Assembly: GCF_016756495.1 (NCBI RefSeq)
Contig: NZ_AP023243.1
Location: forward strand, 2,670,501-2,734,500
Source of the DNA: Mesorhizobium sp. 113-3-3
Lineage (GTDB): Bacteria > Pseudomonadota > Alphaproteobacteria > Rhizobiales > Rhizobiaceae
Direction: 5' to 3'
DNA length: 64,000 nt
In this document: positions 26,023-33,705 of the stretch, in pieces
How the letters are laid out: each line of letters begins with the position of its first letter
How positions within the stretch are numbered: the first letter of the stretch is position 1
Program-made: the position numbers and the translations under genes
Notes under the pieces: model-generated
Seen by the model: only the letters and a program-made list of their open reading frames with translations
What the model was told of the DNA's origin: nothing
Databases searched by the model: none

Positions 26023-26432
26023 ATGGGTTTTGGCGCGGCAATCCATCCGGGTGGCATCCGTGTCTTGATGCGCTCACGCTACGGACCGGCGCTGATTGCC
26101 GTGCGCGACGACGAGATGGCGGCGTCGCCCAACGGCATCGCCAATGGCGGGGCGAATGGCCGCTCAATTCCCCTGCATTGTTCAGGGTTCTGATCCCACC
26201 CTAAAGAAGGCCCAGCGCCTTTTCGACAAGGAGGCTTTCAAGGTTGCTGAAACCGCGGATGTATCGCCTGAAGGATACGCGCGGTTTGAGCTGCGCATGG
26301 CAAGCAGAAGCATGGCAATGTGGCTGGAATGGCGGGACGGGCGGATCAGCTTCATCCGTGACGATAGGCCATGTCGCCGACGATGCCGGGCTGGCGCTGG
26401 CAAGGAACATCAGGGGGATGGCCGGTTCCTGA
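26023..26432 (+). pseudogene. Degenerate coding region resembling the C-terminal end of a sigma-factor/NTF2-like protein
   Basis: Successive frames look protein-coding: an ATG at 26023 gives MGFGAAIHPGGIRVLMRSRY, then a different frame gives QRLFDKEAFKVAETADVS and MAMWLEWRDGRISFIRDD, and a third ends HVADDAGLALARNIRG at a TGA (26432). The block W-x-DGRI-x-x-IRDxR followed by VADDA resembles the NTF2-like tail of some extracytoplasmic sigma factors. This is a recognition from memory and may be wrong. At least two frameshifts mean no intact product. Nothing supportable lies between 25610 and 25732 or between 26433 and 26512. Confidence 0.35.
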
Positions 26433-26512
26433 ACCGGCTATCCAATCGTTGTCCGCCCGCTGCGATCGGCTGCAACACTTGACGCAGGCCGCTCGCCGGA
26501 TGCTCGCCCGCC

Positions 26513-27547
26513 TTACCCGCGCTTTTCGATCACCGCGTACAGCACATTGCGGTTCTCGCCAAAATACACCTTGGCCTCGACGGCGTTGCGGTCGACGCTG
26601 GCGTTGACGATGTTCCACATGTCGACCTCCGAGCGCAGCAGCAGCACCCAGTCCATGAAGGTTTCGCGGTAGCCGGCGTCAGGGGTGCCCTCGGCGTAGT
26701 TGGCGAACAGGAACGTGCCGTTCGGCTTCAGCATCTGCAGGCAGGTCTTGGTGAGTTTCACGGCGACGTTGTGCTGGAGGTAGTCGTAGAGGCCGGAGGC
26801 GTAGATCAGGTCGAACTTGCCGAGCTTGTGGCTTCTGGTCAGCACGGTCCGCACCGAGCCGTCGATGGCCTCGACGGCGGTGCCCTGGAAGTCGCGTGCG
26901 ATCAGCCCGACGCTCTGCGGATCCTGGTCGAGCGCGACCCAGCGCTTGAGACGGCCCTCGGCCAAGGCGACGGAGCGGTTGGCTTCGCGCAGATGGCCGG
27001 CAGCGATCGCCAGCACCTCGGTTTCGGGTCCGTTCTTGGCCGCCGTCTCGTCGACATAGCGGGTCAGCAGATCGCGCCGTTCGCGTGCCGCCACGCATGA
27101 CGGAACGTTCTGGGTATGGCTGTAGAGCGCCTTGCCGATCTCCGAGGCGTTGGCCACGCTCTCGGCCACGTGCGGGTCGCAATAGATGTAGTCGAGCAGT
27201 TGCGCGTCGCCGGAATAGCCCCTGGGCTTGGTGAAAGACCAGTGCGTCAGCGGATCCTCGAGAAAATACTTCAGGATCGGGTGGTTCTGCGCCACCGGTA
27301 TCAAGGCCTGCCAGACGTCGGGATGCACCTTGGCCCGCAACCCGCTGAGCAGCGACAACAGCCGGCGAACGATCTCGGCGGGAAATTTTTGCTGCTCGAT
27401 CTGCTGCTGTGTCGCGTGCAGGATGAGCGCCAGTTCCGCGCGGGCGGTTTCGAACTCTTCGCCGTGATGATCGAGCTTACCCCGGGGCAGACTACCGGCG
27501 ATGATCTCGGCGGTGATCAGGCTTTGGCCATCAAACACGGTTTGCAC
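26513..27547 (-). CDS. SAM-dependent class I methyltransferase-like protein
   Basis: A 344-residue protein. A helical N-terminal region of about 150 residues (QTVFDGQSLITAEIIAGSL) precedes a Rossmann methyltransferase domain: TEVLAIAAGHLREANRSVAL is motif I-like, WVALDQDP the acidic motif, and FDLIYASGLYDYLQ then LKPNGTFLFANY the later motifs. It begins with GTG at 27547, with AAGGAG upstream. Related proteins are annotated as extracellular-factor (3-hydroxy-fatty-acid methyl ester) methyltransferases; this is not proven here. It is divergent from the c-di-GMP protein at 27737, which hints at a shared signalling role. Confidence 0.75.
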   Translation of the reverse strand: MQTVFDGQSLITAEIIAGSLPRGKLDHHGEEFETARAELALILHATQQQIEQQKFPAEIVRRLLSLLSGLRAKVHPDVWQALIPVAQNHPILKYFLEDPLTHWSFTKPRGYSGDAQLLDYIYCDPHVAESVANASEIGKALYSHTQNVPSCVAARERRDLLTRYVDETAAKNGPETEVLAIAAGHLREANRSVALAEGRLKRWVALDQDPQSVGLIARDFQGTAVEAIDGSVRTVLTRSHKLGKFDLIYASGLYDYLQHNVAVKLTKTCLQMLKPNGTFLFANYAEGTPDAGYRETFMDWVLLLRSEVDMWNIVNASVDRNAVEAKVYFGENRNVLYAVIEKRG

Positions 27548-27736
27548 ACCAGGACTCCTTGGTTAACAGTCAGTTAACTTATTGCGTAGAATGCTCCATT
27601 TGCCAACGGCGCTTGGGACGCATTTTATTGTTATGATTAATTTCCCGCTAACCATCTCAATTTATTAGCGATCTTGCAGATAAGAATCTGGGGTCGAGTT
27701 AACGCAAACTTGTCTCGCGCCACTGCATTTTACCGC

Positions 27737-29830
27737 ATGGCAATCGTGTCGCGTCCCAAGGAGTCGTCCTGCGTGGGGGCAGAAGTTGGAAAAGAATTCG
27801 GAGCGCAAAACCCCCTTTCGCAGGGGCTTGTGAGCGAACGCGCGTCGTCCAGATTGGCCGATACAGCGGATGTGGAACCGTATGATCCGCGCCAGGAACT
27901 GGGCGCGGCGGAACTGCGCATCCTTTACCGCGCCGAAGCCCTGGCGAAGCGAAGGAAAGACGCCAGGCCCGGGCTCTGGATCGCCGTCGTCATCTATGTG
28001 CTGTTTTCGGTATCGGACCTGCTGCTGATACCTGACGTGGCTGCCTATACGATCACAGCGCGCTTCGCGGTCGGACTGACCGCCCTGCTGACCCTGGAGG
28101 CACAGCTTCGCCGCGGCGCGGCGACGGAGTGGCTCGACGTGACCTGCGCCGCGGCGATCATCTTCGGCTATATAGGCTGGTTGTTCCCGGCATCCCTCGG
28201 CGCCAACAAGGAAACCGTCGCCTACTACATGGTGTTCGGCACCATTTTCATGATGAGTGCCAATCTATTTTTCACGTTCAGTTTCAAAGTGTCGATCATA
28301 ACGTCGACGATCATCCTGTGCATCCTGTACGTGGTGAACTATTTCCTGCCCGCCTCGCTGACATACAAGATGGTGTTCGGCACTTTCTACGTTTCGTGCT
28401 TCACCTTCACCTCCTATGTGAACTGGAAGCTGAATGAGGAGCGCTACAACGTCTTCCTGAACGCGCTGGAAGCCAAGATCCAGCACAAGGAAGCCACCGA
28501 ACGCGGCAAGGCCCTGCTCAGACTATCGCGGACGGATCCGCTCACGGGGCTGGAGAACCGGCGCGCGATCGACGAGAAGCTGCGCGATTATTGGAGCGAC
28601 TGGCAAAGGCTTGGCAGCAAGTTCGCGGCCATCCTCATCGACGTCGACTTCTTCAAGAAGTTCAACGACTGCTACGGCCACCAGGAAGGCGACCGCTGCC
28701 TGATTCATGTCGCCAATGCGCTGAGCGACCTGATCAAGAACTACAATGGCTCGATCGGGCGCTATGGCGGCGAAGAGTTCATCGTGCTCGCCCGCATGGA
28801 CAAGAAGGATCAGGTCACGGAGCTGGCGGAAGCCATTTGCCGCACGGTGGAGAACCTGGCGATCACCCACGAGCTCAGGCGCGATGGGGTCTCGATCGTG
28901 ACAGCGAGCGTGGGCGCCGCATTCACCAGGACGCAGGCCGGCGCCAAGCTGGAAAAGATCATCCACGAGGCCGATCGCGCGCTCTATCTGGCCAAGGCTG
29001 GCGGGCGCAATTGCGCCCGGCTGTTCGACCCGACCGATCCGCAGAGCAGCGACGAGAGCGAGAACCTCGCGGCGCTGCTGAAGATCGCGATCGGCCAGGG
29101 CCTCGTTTCACTCGTCTATCAGCCCATCCAGGATGTCGTGTCAGGCCGTGTCGAGGCCGTGGAGGCGCTGATGCGCCTGAAAATGCTGGACGGAACCCTG
29201 GTGCCGCCGAGCCTGTTCATTCCCGTGGCGGAACGCACCGGCGCGATCCTGGAACTCGGCCGCTGGGCGATACGGACGGTCTGCGCCGAGCTGCTGGCGG
29301 ACGATCATGTTCCTCTCGTCAGCGTCAACGTCTCGCCGATCCAGCTCAAGACGCCTGGTTTCGCCGCGTCCGTCGCGACCATACTGGGCGAGACGGGCGT
29401 GACCGGCAACAGGCTGGCCTTCGAAATCACCGAAGGGCTCGAGATGGAGATGCATTCGGACATCCTGCGCTGCATCAGCGACCTGAAGCTGCTCGGCATC
29501 AAGATCTGGCTCGATGATTTCGGCACCGGCTTCGCCGGCCTGTCGTGGCTGCGTCTGATCGATTTCGATACGGTCAAGATCGACCGCTCGTTCCTGCACG
29601 ATTGCGGCACGCCGAAGGGCATGGCCATGCTGCAGGACATCATCGCGCTGGTGCGCAATCGCGGCCACCAGATCCTGGTCGAAGGCGTGGAAACCGACGA
29701 GCAGATCGCGCTGATGCGCGAGTTCGGCATCGACAAGATTCAGGGCTTTCGCGTCGGCCGTCCGGTTCCCGCCGCGAATTTCCAGGCAAAGCGGGGCGTC
29801 CACAAACGCCCCTTCCTCAGATCCGCGTGA
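27737..29830 (+). CDS. Membrane-bound GGDEF-EAL c-di-GMP turnover protein
   Basis: A 697-residue protein: about six membrane helices (residues about 75-220, e.g. PGLWIAVVIYVLFSVSDLLL), then a coiled segment, a GGDEF domain and an EAL domain. GGEEF is at residues 344-348 and fits an active diguanylate cyclase. The RxxD inhibition site upstream of it is absent. The EAL domain starts near residue 446 with EAL at 476-478 and keeps the phosphodiesterase residues in NVSPIQLK, EITEG, LDDFGTG, VKIDRSF and VEGVET. Both activities may be intact. An in-frame TTG at 27674 is an alternative start. It is divergent from the methyltransferase-like gene. Confidence 0.92.
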   Translation: MAIVSRPKESSCVGAEVGKEFGAQNPLSQGLVSERASSRLADTADVEPYDPRQELGAAELRILYRAEALAKRRKDARPGLWIAVVIYVLFSVSDLLLIPDVAAYTITARFAVGLTALLTLEAQLRRGAATEWLDVTCAAAIIFGYIGWLFPASLGANKETVAYYMVFGTIFMMSANLFFTFSFKVSIITSTIILCILYVVNYFLPASLTYKMVFGTFYVSCFTFTSYVNWKLNEERYNVFLNALEAKIQHKEATERGKALLRLSRTDPLTGLENRRAIDEKLRDYWSDWQRLGSKFAAILIDVDFFKKFNDCYGHQEGDRCLIHVANALSDLIKNYNGSIGRYGGEEFIVLARMDKKDQVTELAEAICRTVENLAITHELRRDGVSIVTASVGAAFTRTQAGAKLEKIIHEADRALYLAKAGGRNCARLFDPTDPQSSDESENLAALLKIAIGQGLVSLVYQPIQDVVSGRVEAVEALMRLKMLDGTLVPPSLFIPVAERTGAILELGRWAIRTVCAELLADDHVPLVSVNVSPIQLKTPGFAASVATILGETGVTGNRLAFEITEGLEMEMHSDILRCISDLKLLGIKIWLDDFGTGFAGLSWLRLIDFDTVKIDRSFLHDCGTPKGMAMLQDIIALVRNRGHQILVEGVETDEQIALMREFGIDKIQGFRVGRPVPAANFQAKRGVHKRPFLRSA

Positions 29831-29845
29831 CAAAGGCGGGCGAAT

Positions 29846-30994
29846 TCACCCCAGCAGATTGCGCGCCGTGCGCATGAAGATCCTCGAGCCGATCGGGATC
29901 AGGTCGTCGGGAAAATCATAATCGGGATTGTGCAGGGAAGGGTGCCGTTCGCCGGCGCCGAGGAAGAACATCGCCGATGAGGCGCTGTGGCCGAACAGGC
30001 CGAAATCCTCCGAGGCGCGCATCGGCAGGGCTTCCTGCCCGTGCACGACGCCTTCTTCGTCGAGCGCGCGCTGCAGATGCTCCACCGCGTCCGGGGCGTT
30101 GACGCTGGCGACGAAGATCTCGTGATAATCAAAGCGCGCGGCGAGGCGGTGCCGGCCGGCGATGTCCTTGACCAGGGATTCGGCGGCGGCGCAGAGATCC
30201 GCCATGCGCTCGTCGCGGCGGGTGCGCAAGGTCGCCCATACCTCGGCATGACCGGGCGCTATGCCGAACACGGCTTCGCCCATCGCGGCATGGGTGACGG
30301 TGACCATGGAAAAATCGTCGTCGGCGAAAGTGGCGCGGCCGAGCGCGGGAAGCGCCGGCATCAGCTCGCTGATCGCCGGCATCGGCGAGATGCCGGTCTC
30401 GGGCATGGAGGAATGCGCGGTCTTGCCCTCCAGCACGATGCGCATGCCGCGCGAGGCGCAGTTGACCACACCGGGTTTCAGCCTGACCTCGCCGAACGGC
30501 ACGCCGGGCAGATTGTGCAGCGAGAAGGCGAAATCCGGCGCGATCTCGCCATAGCGTGGGTCGGCAACGACGCCGGCGGCGCCATTGCCGGTCTCTTCCG
30601 CCGGCTGGAACACCAGCACGACGCGGCCGCTGGCCGGGCGCTCGCGTCCGAACTGCCGGCCAAGCGCCGCCAGGATCGCGGTGTGACCGTCATGGCCGCA
30701 CATATGCGATTTTCCCGGCACTTGCGAGGCATGCGGCACGCCTGAGAGTTCCTCGATCGGGAGCGCGTCGAGTTCGGAGCGGAACAGCACGGTCGGACCG
30801 GCCTTGCCGCTGTCATAGACGGCCGCGACACCATGCCCGCCGAGGCCCGTCAGGACCTTGTCCGGCCCGGTGTCGGCGAGGAAGGAGACGACTTCTTTCG
30901 CCGTCTTCTCCTCCTCGTTGGAGATTTCCGGCTGCCGGTGCAGCTTGCGCCGCCATTCGGTCAGTTCGACGATGTCCCGGTTGGTCAGGGTCAC
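29846..30994 (-). CDS. M20-family metallo-amidohydrolase (hippurate hydrolase-like)
   Basis: A 382-residue enzyme hydrolysing amide bonds of N-acyl amino acids or similar. Metal-ligand regions are SHMCGHDGHT, FQPAEETGNGA and EDFGLFGH near the C-terminus, with HRQPEISNEE at the N-terminus. The GTG at 30994, with GGAGGG about 9 bases upstream, is the start supported by family length; earlier in-frame codons lack similarity. No signal peptide. It converges with the GGDEF-EAL gene at 29830. The substrate is not deducible. Confidence 0.9.
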   Translation of the reverse strand: MTLTNRDIVELTEWRRKLHRQPEISNEEEKTAKEVVSFLADTGPDKVLTGLGGHGVAAVYDSGKAGPTVLFRSELDALPIEELSGVPHASQVPGKSHMCGHDGHTAILAALGRQFGRERPASGRVVLVFQPAEETGNGAAGVVADPRYGEIAPDFAFSLHNLPGVPFGEVRLKPGVVNCASRGMRIVLEGKTAHSSMPETGISPMPAISELMPALPALGRATFADDDFSMVTVTHAAMGEAVFGIAPGHAEVWATLRTRRDERMADLCAAAESLVKDIAGRHRLAARFDYHEIFVASVNAPDAVEHLQRALDEEGVVHGQEALPMRASEDFGLFGHSASSAMFFLGAGERHPSLHNPDYDFPDDLIPIGSRIFMRTARNLLG

Positions 30995-31043
30995 GCGGTT
31001 CCACCCTCCGTCTGTTGCGATCGGCGCAGTGTCGCAAACGCCG

Positions 31044-31499
31044 CTAGCGGACGCGATTGGGGCAGAGCGCTTTGAACTGGTCCAGCGTGACATCGTAGGA
31101 CGAGGCGCCCGAGCCATCGAGCACCACATTGTCGTCAATCGATGTGATCAGATAGTCCGTCGTCACCTGCGTGCCCTTGTTGCGGCCCTGGAACAGCATG
31201 TTGGCGCCATAGAAGGTGGTGAATTTGCCGGTCTTGCAGTTGGCGGTGATCTCGAAGTGCAGGGGCGACTTCATTTCCGCGTCAATGCACGCCTTGGAGA
31301 AATCGTGGCCATATTCGCGGCAGTAGACGCCGGCCTTGCGCCTGTCGTGTCTGGCCAGGATGCTGGCGTGCTCGGACCCGATGCCTGACTTTTTGACGAT
31401 GGTAAGTTCCATTCCCACCTTGTTGCCGTAGTAGATGGTCCTGGCTTCGGCAGAGGTCGCCAGCATCAAGGCGGACAGCACGACCAGCAGATGTCGCAT
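31044..31499 (-). CDS. Secreted protein of unknown function
   Basis: A 151-residue protein with a Sec signal peptide (MRHLLVVLSALMLATSAEA/R). The mature part has three or more Cys (YCREY, KACID, NCKTG and a C-terminal LCPNR), suggesting disulfides in the periplasm. The ATG at 31499 has GGGAGGG before it; the in-frame ATG at 31532 would disrupt the signal peptide. I do not recognise the family. It is upstream of the M20 gene on the same strand, 49 bases away. Confidence 0.6.
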   Translation of the reverse strand: MRHLLVVLSALMLATSAEARTIYYGNKVGMELTIVKKSGIGSEHASILARHDRRKAGVYCREYGHDFSKACIDAEMKSPLHFEITANCKTGKFTTFYGANMLFQGRNKGTQVTTDYLITSIDDNVVLDGSGASSYDVTLDQFKALCPNRVR

Positions 31500-31623
31500 G
31501 AAAACCCTCCCTTTGGGCCGGGAGGATTTCATGCACGCGATCGCATGGTCAAGGCCCGCAATGCACGACCGCCGCCGATGGGCATGTCATCGACGGCGGC
31601 GCTGCGCGGTTTCTGGACTGGCC

Positions 31624-32067
31624 TTACTGGTTGATCTCCGGCTCGACCAGCTTTGCCAGGTTGCGAAGCGATTCCTGCCAGCCGAGATAGCAGGCCTCGA
31701 CCGGGATGACGTCGGGGATGCCGGCCTGGATGATGTCGATTTCGGTGCCGACCGAGACTTTTTTCAAGGTCACCGTCACCTGGATCTCGCCGGGCAAATT
31801 GGGATCGTCGAACCTGTCGGTGTAGCGCAGGCGCTCGGCCGGCACGAGTTCTAGATATTCGCCGCCGAAGGCATGGCTGCCGCCCGTGGTGAAGTTGCGG
31901 AAGGACATTTTGAACGTCCCGCCGACCTTGGCCTCGAGATGATCGACCGTGCAGGTGAAGCCGTTCGGCGGAAGCCACTTCGCCAGCGCGTCGGCTTCGA
32001 CGAAGGCGCGATAGACCTTTTCCGGGCTGGTGGTGAGAACGCGGTGCAAACGTACGGTGCCGGGCAT
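31624..32067 (-). CDS. SRPBCC-family (AHSA1/START-like) protein
   Basis: A 147-residue protein of the START/Bet v1-like fold. TVRLHRVLTTSPEKVYRAFV and ALAKWLPPNGFTCTVDHLEA are the typical N-terminal blocks. GGTFKMSFRNFTTG and GTEIDIIQAG follow, and the C-terminal GWQESLRNLAKLVEPEI is the usual final helix. The ATG at 32067 has AAAGGA 8 bases before it. These proteins bind hydrophobic ligands or act as stress-linked polyketide-cyclase-like proteins. It is divergent from the cox-like operon at 32367. Function unknown. Confidence 0.85.
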   Translation of the reverse strand: MPGTVRLHRVLTTSPEKVYRAFVEADALAKWLPPNGFTCTVDHLEAKVGGTFKMSFRNFTTGGSHAFGGEYLELVPAERLRYTDRFDDPNLPGEIQVTVTLKKVSVGTEIDIIQAGIPDVIPVEACYLGWQESLRNLAKLVEPEINQ

Positions 32068-32366
32068 ATCTTGTCCTTTCATGATGCCTGTTCGATGTCC
32101 CAAGGACGAATGGGGCTTGACCAGTCCGACACAGGCTCTCAAATTTTTCGAGAACCCGGCCGCGGGCCTGTCTTGATCCCTGTGCATGTCGTTGTCGCAA
32201 AGCCGCTGCACAGTTCTGGGCGACATGCACTCGTAGGGCAATTCCGGTCGATTTGGGACTGGATTTCGCGGCGGCTGGACCAATCGTCGCAAATGACGAA
32301 CCGGATAGCCATTATGAGGAGAGTGTTTATAACGGTCGCTGAAATCGCGATATCCAAGGGGAGACG

Positions 32367-33227
32367 ATGCGCTACATACGTCCGCTTTCAATCGAAGATG
32401 CCGTCGGCCAGTTGGCCGGATCGGCTGGCACGGCAGCCATTCTGGCCGGAGGCAGTGACCTGCTGGTGAGGATGAAGGGCGGCTTTGTCGAGCCCGACCT
32501 GATCATCGACATCAAGTCGATCGCCGGTCTCAGCGAAATCCGCGAAACAGCCGAGGGCTTCAGCATTGGCGCTGCCGTTCCCTGCGCCGTGCTGGGCGAG
32601 AACGCCGCCCTGAAGAAGGCATGGCCCGGCGTGGTCGAGGCGGCCAAGCTGATCGGCTCGAAGCAGGTGCAGGGTCGCTGCACCATCACGGGCAATCTGT
32701 GCAACGCCTCGCCGGCCGCGGACAGCGTTCCGGCGCTGGTGGCCGCGGGTGCCAAGGCGGTGATCGCCGGGCCTTCGGGCAAGCGCACCATCCCCGTCGA
32801 GGCCGTGCCGGTCGGGCCGGGCAAGACCTCGCTCGCGAAGGGCGAGATCATCGAGGCGATCCTGCTCGACAGCAAAGCGCCACGTTCGGGCGATGCCTAT
32901 CTGCGCTTCATTCCGCGCACCGAGATGGACATCGCCGTGGTCAGCGCCGGGGTGAACCTGACGATCGACGAGCATGGCGTCGTCACGGCAGCCCGCGTGG
33001 CGCTGGGCGCCGCGGCACCGACGGTGCTTTTGGTGGAAGAGGCCGCCGAGGCGCTTATCGGCAGGAAACTGGACGAAGCAGCCCTCGAGCGGCTGGCAAA
33101 AGTCTGCGCGGGCGCCTGCCGCCCCATCGACGACAAGCGCGGTACCATCGAATTCAGACGAAAAGTCGCGGGTGTGCTGGCCAGGCGTGCCGCCACGACC
33201 GCCTACGCACGTGCAGGAGGCAAATGA
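32367..33227 (+). CDS. Molybdenum hydroxylase FAD-binding subunit (CoxM/CutM-like)
   Basis: A 286-residue FAD subunit of xanthine-dehydrogenase-family enzymes. The FAD motifs are AILAGGSDLLVRMKGGF and the second block GRCTITGNLCNASPAADS. It transfers electrons from the iron-sulfur subunit to the final acceptor. It is the first gene of a three-subunit operon in the usual CoxM-CoxS-CoxL order, and its stop overlaps the next start region (33224-33229). The substrate of the complex is unknown; carbon monoxide specificity is not supported, because the CoxL active-site loop does not match. Confidence 0.9.
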   Translation: MRYIRPLSIEDAVGQLAGSAGTAAILAGGSDLLVRMKGGFVEPDLIIDIKSIAGLSEIRETAEGFSIGAAVPCAVLGENAALKKAWPGVVEAAKLIGSKQVQGRCTITGNLCNASPAADSVPALVAAGAKAVIAGPSGKRTIPVEAVPVGPGKTSLAKGEIIEAILLDSKAPRSGDAYLRFIPRTEMDIAVVSAGVNLTIDEHGVVTAARVALGAAAPTVLLVEEAAEALIGRKLDEAALERLAKVCAGACRPIDDKRGTIEFRRKVAGVLARRAATTAYARAGGK

Positions 33228-33703
33228 TGGCTGGCATTGCAGTCTCGACGACAATCAACGGCGACACGCTTGAATATCTCTGCCAGCCTGACGAGACGCT
33301 GCTCGACGTGCTGCGCGACCGGCTCGGCCTGACCGGCGCCAAGGAAGGCTGCGGCACCGGCGACTGCGGCGCCTGCTCGATCATCCTTGACGACCGGCTG
33401 GTCTGCTCGTGCCTGGTGCTGGGCGCCGAGGCGGAAGGGCGGCGTATCGAGACCGTCGAAGGCATGGCGCATGGCGACCAGCTGCACACGCTGCAGCAGA
33501 AGTTCCTCGAGCATGCGGCCCTGCAATGCGGCATCTGCACGCCGGGCTTCCTGATCGCGGCCAAGGACCTTTTGGCGAAAAACCCCGACCCGACCGAAGA
33601 GGAAATCCGCTTCGGTCTCGCCGGAAACCTCTGCCGCTGCACCGGTTATGACAAGATCGTGCGCGCCGTCCAGGACGCGGCCATCGTGATGAAGGGAGCC
33701 TGA
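33227..33703 (+). CDS. Molybdenum hydroxylase 2Fe-2S subunit (CoxS/CutS-like)
   Basis: A 158-residue protein with two 2Fe-2S clusters. The plant-ferredoxin-type Cys are in EGCGTGDCGACSIIL and VCSCLV, and the second domain has CGICTPGF and CRCTGYD. It moves electrons from the molybdenum site to FAD. Two adjacent ATGs (33224 and 33227) are possible; 33227 has the better spacing from AGGAGG. It is followed 2 bases later by the large subunit gene. Confidence 0.92.
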   Translation: MAGIAVSTTINGDTLEYLCQPDETLLDVLRDRLGLTGAKEGCGTGDCGACSIILDDRLVCSCLVLGAEAEGRRIETVEGMAHGDQLHTLQQKFLEHAALQCGICTPGFLIAAKDLLAKNPDPTEEEIRFGLAGNLCRCTGYDKIVRAVQDAAIVMKGA

Positions 33704-33705
33704 AG

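Noticed and set aside
27562..27578. Two GTTAAC sites 11 bases apart between the methyltransferase and the GGDEF-EAL gene, as an operator
   Set aside because: Six-base self-complementary words without a neighbouring regulator; recorded only as context.
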